From assembly GCA_029931535.1 (NCBI GenBank), contig JAQPZY010001128.1, forward strand, positions 1,146,501-1,210,500: 64,000 nt of DNA, written 5' to 3'. Below, piece after piece: positions 1 through 13,384 of the stretch (its first letter is position 1; every line of letters starts with the position of its first letter). Under the pieces are notes generated by a model that saw only the letters and a program-made list of their open reading frames with translations, had not been told where the DNA came from and did not search any database. This DNA comes from Margaritifera margaritifera (Eukaryota > Mollusca > Bivalvia > Unionida > Margaritiferidae). Both the position numbers and the translations under genes were made by a program.

Positions 1-150
1 CCACCGACAGACCTGGGTCTATGCAGTTTGTAATGACTAACCAGAAGAACAAACAACATAGACCATGATCTGCCGGTGCATTATGCAACGGCAGATCAGG
101 GTCTATGTTGTTTGTTTTTGGACCCACGTTATACGCGAGTATATACGGTA
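1..150 (+). mobile_element. Double-hairpin MITE, copy 1 (cut by window edge)
   Basis: Right part of a ~220-bp palindromic element: end of hairpin 1, the spacer GACTAACCAGAAGAACAAAC, the whole of hairpin 2 (AACATAGACC...GGTCTATGTT) and the right terminal repeat ending GAGTATATACGGTA. The left terminal repeat lies outside the window. Confidence 0.85.
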
Positions 151-1579
<1,429 letters not shown>

Positions 1580-2040
1580 GCCTGATGCCTGTGACCCCTC
1601 TAATTGCAGCTTGGGCCCCTCCTGTATTCTAAGTGAAGCACCCATTGGATTTGTTGTAGAAAAAATCTAATTGCCTGAGAAAACTTTGATCGCGCTGAAA
1701 AAATGCAGAAATTTATTGTCAAGTTGTTGAAAGACTAGGAAATTAATAATATTTACATCCATTTATGCTCCTTACCATTATGAAGATTGTCTACTTACTG
1801 TACTTTATCGAAAGCTGTAAACTCTGTGTACAAAGTTAAGCATGTAACTTATAAATGGGGAATATATTGCCTGGATTACCTATAATTAGTGCTCACTTGG
1901 CTTTAACATATGATTCTACCAGCCATAGGACAATAATACCGTTTTTAAGGCCGTCTACAGCACATACCGTTTTATAGCTAAAATCTATCGCTTTTGAAAA
2001 TTCAGATTTTTTTACATAATTGAAAAAAAAGAATTTGTTT
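1580..2040 (-). repeat. Left arm of a large inverted repeat
   Basis: Reverse complement of 2985-3480: blocks such as CTTACCATTATGAAGAT, ATCGAAAGCTGTAAAC and CCTGGATTACCTATAATTAG recur inverted in the right arm with moderate divergence. The ~950 bp between the arms shows no coding sequence; a 22-bp direct duplication (GGAATTTGAGTCAGGGC) lies at 2718-2760. Confidence 0.75.
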
Positions 2041-2984
2041 ACATGTTCTATCCACGCATTACAGAAACCAGCGAGAATCTGTCTTCTGGGGACCGGAAAT
2101 GTTACAGCAGTTGTCGTGACCGGTGCAATGATGCATGACTGACTGAGCAATGGGATTAAGGCTAGCATGTGTACACAACAAGCTGTTAATGAATTTCCTT
2201 ATTGTTGAAATCTGGACAGTTTAGGCCAAATGTGGCTTGTTTTTTGAGTTGTTATAAGTAATAAAGGGATCAAAGGTGGTCCATGATGGCTTTTGAGTCT
2301 TTGATTAAAATTCTGCCGTCCTTTGGCGGAGGTGAGATAAAAAGCACAGACCAAACAAAATATGATTTCAGCAGAAACACTTGAGTAAGTAATGCAACAC
2401 TGGTTAAATGTATTAAGTGGCACCTATGAACAACATCAAAAGTGTTAAAGAGAAACTGTATAAAGTATGACACGCTTCAGATGCTAATGAACATCAACAC
2501 TGCTGATCATCCAGTGAGTGAGGAGGACCTTGACAGAGCAATTATATAATAGTTGACATCAGGACCTGGAGGAAAACATTGCTTTACATGAAATATTTTG
2601 AGATCTGAATAAAGACACAAGTCTATTTAAAATGATTTTGTTTATTTCTTTTCATATTTAAAGTACTGCAATTGCAACGTTGTGTGACAAATAATATTAA
2701 AAAAGTAGGAGCTCCATGGAATTTGAGTCAGGGCTTGTGGAATTTGAGTCAGGGCTTGTGATTTTTTGAAGTCACCAGCCCTGGGCCTGTGTCTGAAAAA
2801 ATATTTCTTTGAGCACTGGCACAGAAAGCAGTAGATCGTACTCATCATGCCATCTGACACTTAGCTGGTTTATCAAGCCCCTACATAATTGCAAGATCAG
2901 ATTTGTAATGCTTTGGGTGACCTTTCAAACATCTGACCGCTGAGTGGATACCATCATGTCACACATGTTTTACCGTTTTATTTC

Positions 2985-3480
2985 TTTCTTTCTTTTTTCA
3001 ATTGTTTTAAAAAAAATCTAAGTTTCAAAAGTGGTAGATTTCAGCTATAAAACAGTATGTGTAGTAGATGGCCTTAAAACTGTATTTTGTGTCCTACCGC
3101 CAGTAGAATCACATGTATGTTAAAGCCAAATGAGCACTAATTTTAGGTAACCCAGGCAATCTGTTCCCCATCCATAGGTCACATGCTTCGCTTTGTACAC
3201 AAAGTTTACAGCTTTCGATAGAAGTACGGTAAGTATACCATCTTCATAAGGGTAAGGGGCAAACATAGGGATAAATATTAATAATTTACTAGTCTTTCAA
3301 CAATTTGAAAATAAAATTACGCATTTTGTCAGCATGATCGAAGTTTTCTTAGGCATTTTAGATTTGTTTTTTTGGACAGGCCTGATGGGTACTTCACTTA
3401 AAAAACTGGAGGGGCTTGATCTGAAATTTGAGGGGCCCCAGGCATTGTGCTATTTAATTTTTGAGTACTGCATGTGATAG
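2985..3480 (+). repeat. Right arm of a large inverted repeat
   Basis: Pairs with 1580-2040; shares CACAAAGTTTACAGCTTTCG, ATCTTCATAAGGGTAAGG and GATAAATATTAATAATTT with the reverse complement of the left arm. Confidence 0.75.
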
Positions 3481-3754
3481 TTCTGTTGATGTGTCACAAT
3501 TACTGAAAACACTCGCTCTATATATCAATAGAATCAGCAGCTACCAACTCTTTGAACTAAATGGATTAAAATATAATGTAATTATATCAGTTCCTTTAGG
3601 GTGAAAAACATCATATTGGAGGCTTTTATAAGTTGCTAATTCCCAAGCTTAGCTTAATTTTCAAACAGTCACATAGGTACTGCTCAATATATATAACCAG
3701 TGATGCATTACCAAGTGAACCAGGGATAGTTCATTATTATTCATCAGGGTTAAG

Positions 3755-4135
3755 TGAGTGCTAATTATAGGTAACCAACGAAATACAGATAAGAGAAATA
3801 GTACTGTTCTCCATTCATAGGGCACATGCTTCACTTTATACACAAAGTTTGTAGCTTTCGATGCAATTAAGCAGACAATCTTTGTAAGTTTGAGGGACCT
3901 ATAAATGGAGCCCCAACAGGGGCTGAATATTAATAATTCACCAGTGTCTTTAAAGAACTTCAAAATGATAGTACTGCATTTTGTCTGCATGGTTAATGTT
4001 TCTTTCAGGCAAATTAGATTACACTTTTTTTTTTTTTATTTATTGGGATAAGCCTGATGGGCAACTCACCTAGAATATGTGAGGGGCCCAATATAGAGAT
4101 AGAGGGCATTGGGCTATCTGATTTTTTGAGCTCTG
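3755..4135 (+). repeat. Third copy of the same repeat
   Basis: Direct copy of the right arm: TGCTAATTATAGGTAACC, CACAAAGTTTGTAGCTTTCG, GAATATTAATAATTCACC and the AAGCCTGATGGGCAACTC/GAGGGGCCC tail are shared. More diverged than the first pair. Confidence 0.7.
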
Positions 4136-4589
4136 AAACTTATAAAATATTTAACCTTTTCCTTTTTTACTTATCACACTTATTGTATAACATAGCTTTT
4201 GGCAACTGCGAAAATATGTTACAGTTGAAAATCTGCACCAGTTTCTAGGGGTGAAATGATACACCTGTGCCGCGTATCAATACGATTCACAATACACAGC
4301 CTACGATACAATACATTATCAATTCTCAGTTTAAAGAACAAAAAGGCAAACGACTAATAATTATTCATGAAAGCTGAAGTGTGTGTGTGTGTGTGTTCTC
4401 TTATTTGAGCTGTGTCCTCTATTTCTCATTATGCATATTTGCAGTTAACATTGGTTTTAAGCAATGCTTTATCTTCAAGTGGAAAATTCTCTTTGTTGTA
4501 TATATATATATTATAAACACATTTTGCAAGTGTATGAATGTATCAAATTAATATGCAGTGTTTACATACTTGAAAGTTTGAATGTTTGG

Positions 4590-5116
4590 ATGTATTTTGG
4601 CCATATGACTTCAAAAGAGCACAGTGGAAACTATACATTGTAATTTTAACTGATATGAGTACCTTGATTACAGTATTGTAATTACAAATAGGTAAAAATA
4701 CTTAATCAACTGCCACTTAAACTTGAAATTTAATTATTTTAGTTTCTGAAACTAGAAAATGGCAATAGAAAACATTTCTAAACTACTTTGAAACAACTCC
4801 TATAACATGTACATGAGAGCACATGTAGAGGTGTCTTCACACCATAGTGTTCATCCATTCAAACCACATTGGTTATTGATGTTAGGATGAGTAACCGGAA
4901 CTTTACAACTATATATTTAGGGAGTTAATTCTAATAACTTTTTGTTGAAGTTTTGAAAAGTAGAAAAATTAAATTGCTTGTTCTAGTGGCAGTTCATTAA
5001 CTATTTATACATATTTGTAATTACGACAATGTAATCTAGGTACCTGTATCATTTAGAATTAATTAAAATACATAGTTTCTAATGTCCTCATTTGAAGTCA
5101 TCTGGCAAAAATACAT
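4590..5116. repeat. Foldback element, ~170-bp arms
   Basis: Arm 4590-4755 (ATGTATTTTGGCCATATGAC...) is the imperfect reverse complement of 4945-5116 (...GTCATCTGGCAAAAATACAT), with a spacer of about 190 bp. No terminal duplication or coding sequence was identified. Confidence 0.65.
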
Positions 5117-7798
5117 GGTGTAGAGACCTTATGTAAGGGACCAACCATTTAATAACCTCAAAACATTGATGTTCAATTCATTGTTGCCGATAAAACATGA
5201 CCTTAGCTATTTATCGATTATGAACTGAAGCATTAAAGTCAATATATGAATGAACTAGATCCTTCTTTGCAATTAAATTTGCACACAGCCAAGAACAAAT
5301 ATTGTGCCACACATGCCCTGTGGATCAGTCTATTTTTAGAAATGGTAATTTTCTTAATATGACCGCTCACTTTCTATTTTCGGTACAACAATCCATAGAT
5401 AGGATTGCAAATTTATGGTTTTAATATTTGTATGCATACTTGTAATATTGTCATGCATTGGTTAGATATTATTTTCTTCACTGCTTTTTTTGTATTTTCA
5501 CAAAAATTAGTTTTGTAAGAAAACAACCTCGACCTTACAGCACTTGAATTCCACAACATAGCATTGTCCCATATGTTTCTAACTGAAAAAAATGTTTGTT
5601 TTTTTTATAGACCAAATCTTCTGTCACATAATATTTAGACTTTGCTTTTTATGAATTGTATATTTTCCCTAATATATGTGCCCAATGAATTACGAAAACA
5701 GACAGTCTAATGAAGAGGTACTTCCTAGACACAGTGATGTCTTCCATTATTACCCCTTGACAGGTTCACTTATGGTTTCAAACCGATTTTATGAAGAAAA
5801 TAATGCAAGCATGGCAGTTAAAATATTAAAATAATATATTTAGAAAGTGCTTTCACGGATTTTGTTCTTAAAACACAAATTGTCGTTTACATATTGATGT
5901 TTTAAACTTCGAAACACAAGTTGGTATGTTTTCATCATGAAATGATAACTTGTGGAAATCAGGCAGTGATGACAAATGATAACTTGCAGGGGAAAGGGTT
6001 AATGGTCAGTCAGCTATTAAAACACATGCCTGTGAATGTGGAAAAGTTTGTTTTCTCAGCGCAATTGATATCAACACCTGCTATGGTTGCTTGCAATACA
6101 TTTAACCTGGAGCTACAACACTGTAAACTACTTGACTGAGTTGAGGGAGCATTTCAAAATCCATAAGCTATCGTTACTCACTTTATATCTAAAATAAATC
6201 ACAGGGCAAAGTCGTTTTCACTTTCCTAATAGAAAAAGGCGAAGTTTACATTTTTTGACAACTTAGTTGCCCACTTCGCCTGGTAGCGTGACCTCAATGC
6301 TGTTAGAATGTGGTGTAGTCCTACCAAACCTACCTTTTCCAAATTATTTACTTGTAAATACATTGAACAGCTGATTTTACTAGGTTACATCATGTTTGTT
6401 GGTAACAAAATAGATTATGAACATAGTTATAATGAAAAAATGCCAGTACTGGATTATTTACCATGAACTATTGCTTGGACAAAGGTGCGGGGCTGCACCA
6501 TACATGTACTGTATTTGTTTATATCTGCCTATACATGCATGTATGTAGTTAGCTATGCAGCTTTCAGAGACAGAGACATAGACAAAAAAGATTACTGGAT
6601 AGCTCAAGCTAGGTTGGCATTTTAGTGAAAAGTCAATTTTTGCTTCAAGGGCCAAGAGGGAGAAATTTGAACTCACTGGAAGGTATGGTTTGGGTCGGGA
6701 AATAATTTACTATAAGCATTTAAATTTTATCTGTGTTTGTATGTATGTATGTTTGTTTGCCTGATCATGCCTGGTTGGATAAATTATTTCAAAATTAATT
6801 GTGCAATGTGTCGTGCTTGATTTTTTAATTGTCTATTATGTCAATGTGTTTTATTTGTGTCGCTCAGAATATTGAGCAGATTTTCAATAAATCTGTATAA
6901 TTATGGTTATTTAAAAAAAATAAGAAAGAAAAAAAATGAAAGAAATTAAGAATATACAGAGAAAAGTATATAGGTTTTGTGCATATATTGGATTAATCCA
7001 GTAAACACAAGTAATAGAACAGTATATTTTTATTAATGTATCAATCACATACTTTCATTAACGATGATGATGTTGTTTATTTAATATTTTCTAAATCTGT
7101 AAATACATGTACAACATAAATATAAAATGAATGACCTGACAAAAACATGAATACTGATTAAATCATAACATCAAGAACATTTCATCCATAAAAGGCCATT
7201 TTTTTCATGGAGGAAACATCAAACTTCTGTGATGATACAAAGACAGTATGCTTCAACAATCGATGGCAACTTTCTTTTTCAAATGTTGACATTCAGATTT
7301 AAGTTGTTAACGTTTGACAAGCTATCTATTTCATGGTAAGCACTTTTACAACTCCCTATATAAAGTCAGTTAATTCGTAATATTGTAAAGCAATTATGTC
7401 GGTAAAAATAGCCACATTATTTGTGTCAACTGCAGTCACACATCATCACACAGCAAGTACATGCAGAATTTGCTCCCTTGATTTGGCCAAGAAAAGAGTG
7501 GCTTTATCTTCACCCCAGGCAATAAAACGGGGCAGAATCGTGTGGTTCAAAGTGAAGTTTTTCTCCACTTCACCTGGTCATGTGAGCCCTGCTGGATGAA
7601 TAGTTGGTTTCACAGATGGGTACTATCATGAAAGGAGAGATGGATGAATGAATGGACAAAAAAAGGGATGGGTGGTTTGATGGATGTGAGAGTACTTCAC
7701 ATATGATTTGATTACAGTCATTTGTAATCATCCATTGTATCAGGCCATGCAAAGCAAAGTGAAATCACTTTGAGAATACTTACTCTAATTTAAAAACA
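5117..7798. other. Intergenic or 5' flank, no gene recognised
   Basis: AT-rich DNA without repeats I can group. A 5' non-coding exon and promoter of the BTB-ZF gene must lie here or further upstream, but I cannot locate them. The short open frames show no domain or codon pattern. Confidence 0.5.
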
Positions 7799-7825
7799 AA
7801 TTTTTTTTTTTTTTTTTTTTTAAAG
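7799..7825 (+). promoter_or_regulatory. Polypyrimidine tract and 3' splice site of coding exon 1
   Basis: A run of about 21 uninterrupted T ends in AAAG directly before the exon that holds the ATG. This is an exceptionally long pyrimidine tract and shows that the start-codon exon is internal, so transcription must start further upstream. No convincing promoter or 5' exon was recognised in 1-7798. Confidence 0.7.
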
Positions 7826-7959
7826 GTGAACTGGAGAAGATGGAGAAGGTGTATGTGAATCAAGACCATTCCAGTGAGCTGCTGGTGAAGATGGCAGAAC
7901 TTTGGAGGGAGGACAAGTTTTGTGATGCTTTCCTGCATCTGAGGGAGAGAACATACAAG
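7826..7959 (+). CDS. BTB-zinc finger protein, coding exon 1 (start of BTB domain)
   Basis: First recognisable coding exon of a 542-residue BTB-C2H2 transcription factor. The ATG at 7840 has A at -3 and G at +4, a strong animal start context. It encodes residues 1-40, beginning MEKVYVNQDHSSELL and containing FCDAFLHL, which matches the CDVxL strand near the start of BTB domains. The exon is preceded by a run of about 21 T and AAAG (acceptor ends at 7825), so at least one upstream, probably non-coding, exon exists. It ends at the phase-0 donor AAG|GTTACA at 7959/7960. No stop separates the acceptor from the ATG in frame, so a short extension from an upstream exon cannot be ruled out. BTB domains mediate dimerisation and corepressor or cullin-3 contacts; the protein is expected to be nuclear. 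The joined sequence YK|VHKLVLIAACPE restores the conserved HKxVL motif, which is the main support for pairing with exon 2. Confidence 0.85.
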
Positions 7960-8002
7960 GTTACACCTAATTAAAAGTTTTAGATACTAAAGAATACAAT
8001 CA

Positions 8003-8199
8003 TACCATATATACTAGCTTATAAGTCGAGTCCAACTGCAGACTGCACAGCCCCAGATCTGCCATCACTTAATGTGCCGGCAGATCTGGCACTATACAGT
8101 TTGTTAGGAGTAATCACTAGAACAAAACATAGACTCTGATCTGCAGGCGCATTGTTTTTTTGCAGTTGGATTCAGCTTATAACTGAGTGTATATGGCAA
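8003..8199 (+). mobile_element. Double-hairpin MITE, copy 2
   Basis: Terminal repeats TACCATATATACTAGC and GAGTGTATATGG flank hairpin 1 and a truncated hairpin 2: after GCGCATTG about 25 bases of the second arm are missing. Plus orientation, about 45 bp inside intron 1. Confidence 0.85.
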
Positions 8200-8239
8200 C
8201 CTTTTTAGGTTCTTCTTTCTGTTCAAATAGCAATTTAAT

Positions 8240-8462
8240 ACCTTGTGTGGCCAAGCAGTCTACGGTGCCCGCCTTTACAGATCACTCGTACATTTCACGT
8301 CTGTCCATACGAGTTCATGTCTCAGCTCAACCATTGTGGGTATGTGAGAAAGCAGCTTCCTGTGGATTGGTGGTTCTTCCCGGGTTCTTCCTCCACCAAA
8401 TATACTGGCTACCTATCATGTGGTGAACAATAGTATTAAACCCCACAAAACCAAACCCAAAC
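8240..8462 (+). mobile_element. tRNA-derived SINE
   Basis: Begins with an A-box-like TGGCCAAGCAGTCTACGG and GTGCCCGCC, followed by a B-box-like CGAGTTCATGTCTC, then a body with CCCGGGTTCTTCCTCC and an A/C-rich tail (CCCCACAAAACCAAACCC). The order matches a tRNA-head SINE of the kind common in molluscs. Diverged and presumably inactive. Confidence 0.6.
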
Positions 8463-9079
8463 CTTGAGTTGTAATATGGAAGAAATAAGAGACAATAGCA
8501 TCACCATTGTACTTTAGATCCTCATCTTACCAGTATTGATTTTATTAGTTCTTGAAACAACTCAAAGGAGAAAGTACACTTAACATTCTGCATTGGAAAA
8601 GTTTATTGAAGTGAACTTGAAAATATGGTTTCAAAATTGATCTTTTTATTATACCCCCACCTCTGTAGAGGTGGGGACATATAGTAATTCCCATGTCTGT
8701 ACATCCATCCAGCACACAGTTTTGTTGGTGCAACTAGTCCTGCAAGTTTTTGATGAATTGTCATGAAACTTTGTTTCTGTAAATTTTTTTTAGACTTATC
8801 GCCCTATTTGTTTTGTGTATGACACAGTCTCATTAGCACAAATAGTAGTACCATTTTTGATGGATTTCCATGAAACTTGGTAAATATTATGATCATCACC
8901 TGAAGTTGTGCACTTTGCTGTCACAATTTTTGTTCGAGTTATTGCCTTTTTTGTCTTGTAGCTTAATGTTGTTTTTGACATGATCTTGTTAGTTTTTGGT
9001 GGATAGCATTATTGCCCTTTTTGACTTGCAGCTGAATGTAGTGTATGACAGAATCTTCTGAATGCAACTAGTTCAAGTT

Positions 9080-9510
9080 CCACTCTACAGTTATTATGTA
9101 CTTATGAAACCGGGACTGGTATAAGATGAAGTTGTGTGCATTTGCAACAAGCACAGTGGAAAGAATTTTGACATACCTTTATGCTACTTTCACGTCCTGT
9201 GACTGAAATTTCTTTATATGTGGTATTAGGGAAACGACATGCTGCCTAAAGAAGACATCTAATTGAAATGGCTGCTCCCATGTGTTCGAGAAATGAACCT
9301 GAAATAGTCCAAAGTCCACTAAGTTTAGCAGTTATTAAAATAGGGAAAATACATTTTCCCAGAGTAGACAATACTAATTTCTGAAAGTGCAACAAATGAA
9401 TGATAAAATGTCAAAAAACTAAAAGCTATTGGCTAGTTTTTTTGCAATTTACCTCTGAAGTCCAGGAAGTGACAATGACCAGGTGGAGCTAGCAGTCTTT
9501 TGAGAGGTGC
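9080..9510 (+). mobile_element. Truncated copy of the 31219-31923 TIR element
   Basis: Shares long blocks with 31255-31655, e.g. GATGAAGTTGTGTGCATTTG, GCAGTTATTAAAATAGGGAA and GAAGTCCAGGAAGTG. It splits a unit of the 8651-10128 element between CAACTAGTTCAAGTT and AGATGTAGTGTGTGAC. Terminal repeats are mostly lost. Confidence 0.7.
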
Positions 9511-9926
9511 CAGATGTAGTGTGTGACAGAATCTTGTGAACACAACTAGTTTCACAGTTTTCAGTGAATTGCCATGAAACTGATCATTATTTGAAAATGC
9601 GCATGTTGATAAATCACTTTGCTCTCCCAATTTTTGTTAGAGTTATTGCCCTTTATGTCCTGCAACTGAATGTAGTATAAGGCAGAATCTTTGTGAATGC
9701 AACTTGTCTGCCAGTTTTTTGTATGGATCACTGTGAAACTTGGTACATATTATGGTAAATATCTAAAGATGCACATATTGACAAATGCTTGTGCTTCCTT
9801 GATTTTTGTTAGGAGTTATTGCCTGCTTTGACTTACAGCTGGATACAGTGTATAACATAATTTTGTGAATGCAGCTCCTCTTGCATTTTTAGTGGATTGC
9901 TGTGAAACTTAGTAGATGTTATACTT

Positions 9927-10040
9927 GTCATCAGAAATATGCATGTTGGCTGGTAATTTTACTTGTCATTGCAAATATGCATGTTGGCTGGTAATTTTAG
10001 TTGTCATCAGAAATATGCATGTTGGCTGGTAATTTTACTC
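9927..10040. repeat. 38-bp tandem repeat, 3 copies
   Basis: Three units containing AATATGCATGTTGGCTGGTA. Located near the end of the 8651-10128 element. Confidence 0.9.
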
Positions 10041-11147
10041 ACACTGTTTTCAGAAGAGTCTGTGAGCTGTTACTGCTAAACTCATCTCCATTATGCAGTA
10101 GGGCTAGGAAGCAGTGGAGGTGGGGTATATTTTTGTGAGCAAATTCCTCACTATTCCTTTGTTTTGTTGCTTTTTTGTGGGTTGTTTTGCTTTGCTTGCA
10201 AAAGAAAAGTCACAAAAGATGAAACATCACAGTCAGAGTTTTATATATTTGCTCATCTTTCTCTTTTCATTGTCATAGATTTACCTGCCTGTCTGGCATG
10301 AAAAATGGTCAACTTTTTGTGTGAAATGGTTAATGTATTGCCATTTTGCATGAATATATTGTTTTCAGCCAATGGCTTGTCATTTTTAGTACTGTATACC
10401 TTACCACTCACTTAATTATACATTTCTTTTTCTTTCTATGGCCAGCTCTATGGCCAGCACCAAATTAGGATGTAAGAAATATTTATACTGTTGTCTACTT
10501 CAGAAACTTCATAACCGAAGTTTAGCCAAACTTTGTCTTTTAATGCACTTTAACTCAATTTTATGTGGATCCATTTATTCAAGTACTTAAACAGATAACA
10601 GCTTCCATCTTTTTCAGACTTTTTAGGTTAAAAATCCTCACATTGAATTTATGCAAGGTTTTGTTTAAGATGTTCAAAAGTTGGAAAGAAAGTTTATGAT
10701 GCAGTGGTGCAAAATCCCCCCCCCCCAAAAAAAAAAAATTTGACTTGGAATTGTAAGCATGTTATGCCTCATGTCTGAAAGATCTTCAAAGCTTTTTCTG
10801 AGATTGAAAGTAGTCAAAATGATCTTGATATCAGAATGATGAAGTTGAAAGAAGCAACATACTGTCATTAACTTATATATCTGAACATTAAAAAGTAATT
10901 ACTTTTCTCTCCGTCTGGATAATTCAAGTACTAATGAAAATTATAAATTTTCTTGAATTCTTTGACCTGAAAATCGATATCTTTATTCTCAGAATTGTGT
11001 ATTAATGCACCTGGCAAGGTTCAGTGCTGATCGGAAGTTGTTTTGGTAAACTAGGTTGCATTACATCATTGCTTGCCACTAAAGAACACTTTCAGTGTTT
11101 TATTTTCCAAAGAAAGAATTCTGGTTGCAATTCTGGTGTTTGTTTTT

Positions 11148-11247
11148 AGCTGTACTGGTCGTAGACCAGAAGAACTTATGGGATGGCCTATTGTCCATCT
11201 AGTAGATCAAGTTTGTTATCGCTACTCCTCTAAACTACTTGGAGGAT
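11148..11247. mobile_element. Start of ~145-bp tandem-unit element, copy A (left part)
   Basis: GTTATCGCTACTCCTCTAAACTACTTGGAGGAT matches in pieces the start of the elements at 33360 and 43600. It is interrupted at 11248 by an hAT transposon and resumes at 13744. Confidence 0.6.
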
Positions 11248-11463
11248 CAGGGCTCGAATTTAACACAAATTTCTTTGTAGCCAGAAGGACTAGTATACTG
11301 AGAAATTTACTAGTCCTGCCAAATCTTTACTAGTCCTGTCCACAAAACAATGTCACACACTCGTATTGAGATTAACAATAATTTTATTTCATAAATAGCA
11401 TTATCATATGAAATGCAGAAGTACAGAAATATAAATCTTGCTTCAAATCATCAATCAGTCAAT

Positions 11464-11826
11464 TCACATTCCTTGTTTCTCAAGATAATCTGGATCCAAT
11501 TCCAGAAAGGGATCCAGGTCTCCTTTCTTGTCCTCCACCTGCACTCTAGGTCCATATCGGGTTTGTTCTGGTCTCCTTAACCGTCTGGATGTTTTCTCTG
11601 AGTTTGTTTTTGCGAATTCCGTAACCCAATTATACCGCATAACGTTCTTCTCCTCATCATAATTCAGCCATTCCCTGTCTTTTGACCGTGTCTTCTGAAA
11701 CGTTTGATTACGCTTTTCCCTATCATAACAGTTATTCCTCTCTTTTATGTCATTTTCATTCAACTTCTGTTTTTTTCCGGTGGCTGAACACCTTCTATAA
11801 AACGCCTCATTTTGCCTGTCTTGCAA
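11464..11826 (-). pseudogene. hAT transposase N-terminal (TTF-type zinc finger) remnant
   Basis: A 120-residue frame containing KDREWLNYDEEKNVMRYNWV, which resembles the W-L-x-Y-D-xxx-N-x-M-x-C-xx-C signature at the start of the TTF-type zinc finger of ZNF862-like hAT transposases. The two expected Cys of that signature are Tyr and Val here, so the finger cannot bind zinc. Assignment is by motif recall and is moderate. Confidence 0.5.
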
Positions 11827-11996
11827 GGAGGGAATTGTGCCTCATTTTAAAATACGAGATGTTACAGCATAGCTGATGCGGATTATTTAAAGTAAGAAAA
11901 GGAATGGCACAGTGTCCTTTATATAACAAAATCAGAGCAAGAAACATGTTTCAAAGCATGTGCTTCTGCCCCCCCCCCCCCCTTAAAATTAAATAG

Positions 11997-12228
11997 CCTC
12001 TCCCTAGTAAAGACTTGACTTCAGTGGATGTTCTGCAGGATCAAAGCAGTGGCCATTGTAAACACTGTTATAAAATATTTGCATCAGACGGTAATGTTAG
12101 TTTCAGCTTGGAAAAGGTGCGTTCCTATCAAACGAAGCCATCTGACTCTGCGCGTTGTACTTAACAGCTCCAATTATGGTCTCATCATTAACAGCGGAAG
12201 TTTGGTAATTGTTCTTAATTAATCTGAC
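11997..12228 (+). repeat. Inner inverted repeat of the hAT element, left arm
   Basis: Matches the reverse complement of 13385-13613 over about 230 bp (CCTCTCCCTAGTAAAGAC, ACAGCGGAAGTTTGGTAATT). Since the right arm continues into the right terminus while the left arm does not continue into the left terminus, the element is rearranged or contains a second nested end. Confidence 0.75.
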
Positions 12229-12517
12229 CTCAATGTATTCATTCGTTCTTGTAAGGGAAAAATATAAAAACTATTTTTATCATCATAGAAAAAAGTAGTT
12301 ATATGGAAATGATGTGTCAGTAACGTAATCGTAACATTGATCTAATTCTTATAATTATTTAGATGCAAATGTAAAATATGCAGTTTCCCGTTTGTGACTG
12401 TTTAAGCGTTTGGTTAGCGAGCCAAAAAAAATAAAAAATTAAACAAACAAACATACAAACTAATTTCTTTGAATAGTTTTTGTCGTGTTTCTGTGTGTGG
12501 TATACCACTTTGTAGTT

Positions 12518-12650
12518 TGTTAATGTGGTTGAGTGGATAAAGTGTCATACCAGCACGCACACACACGCAAACGTACTTGACTCTGGAACACAAGGTCGGG
12601 AGTTTGCGCCCAATGGTGGGAATATTCGTTCGTGCTTTTTGCTCCATGAC
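12518..12650 (+). mobile_element. tRNA-like SINE head inside the hAT element
   Basis: TGTGGTTGAGTGGATAAAG resembles a tRNA A box and GGTCGGGAGTTTGCGCCC a B box, about 60 bp apart. A body and tail are not clear. Confidence 0.4.
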
Positions 12651-13384
12651 GCTACGTCTAACACAGTTTTCGTATTAATTTTCTTACTTTTATGAACTTT
12701 TCCAAATTTATGTATGTGTAGATTTATAAATGGTCAGATTTTAATATTTTCTGAATATTTCCTAAAAATGTCATCGTATCATGCACTGAAAAAGTAAAAT
12801 TTGGTTATAATTATTAAGCATTCTAGCGTTACTTTTTAAATGTTAACTTTGGTGAAAAAATTTTCTAAACATTATCAGAATCATTAAAAATCTTTCACGG
12901 AAGACACATCCTTATGACTTGGTGTGAACGATGAGGTCGCTAACTGCAGAAAGCTTGGCAATCAGGGAATACGTAAACTCTTACCGAACTTATGATTTGG
13001 ATTCCATGTTGTATCCGTGCGTGAGGGAGAGAAAGATAGAGATGCTTTAAAACAGGTTATTCTCAATTTTATATATTATATATAATGTGCAATAGAAAAA
13101 TGAAGAGAAAAAGAAATAAGTAAAACAAAAGTACGATCGCTTCACTATCCATGTCTAATATAGTGAAGTTCAGCACCTCTATAACAGCGTGCATTGCAAT
13201 CAGATGATCCAAAAGAAACACAAGAAACAAAATTGATTTTATTTATGGTTGAGGGGAGAGATTTTAAATCTGAATAACTTTCCGCATATAAAGTTGTAGA
13301 ATGCCATAAATTTGTTGGAAATAAAAATCTCTTAAGAACTAACATTTGACTATTTCCACGTCATTTTTCATATCATATGTTATC

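Larger units (their letters stand above)
8651..10128. mobile_element. Centrally repeated element with hairpin start
   Basis: Opens with a hairpin (CCCCCACCTC / GAGGTGGGG, 8653-8677) and closes with GAGGTGGGGTAT at 10117-10128, the complement of ATACCCCCACCTC. Inside are diverged ~165-bp units sharing GTTATTGCCCTTT, AGAATCTTGTGAATGCAAC and GCCATGAAACTTGGTA. A foreign ~400-bp repeat (9080-9510) interrupts it. Non-coding. Confidence 0.6.

Noticed and set aside
7396..7599. 67-codon frame just upstream of exon 1, considered as an upstream coding exon
   Set aside because: No in-frame donor that would join in phase to the 7825 acceptor with a sensible BTB N-terminus was convincing; left unassigned.
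8187..8433. Two plus-strand frames of 62-79 codons
   Set aside because: They lie on a tRNA-derived SINE and have no coding features of their own.
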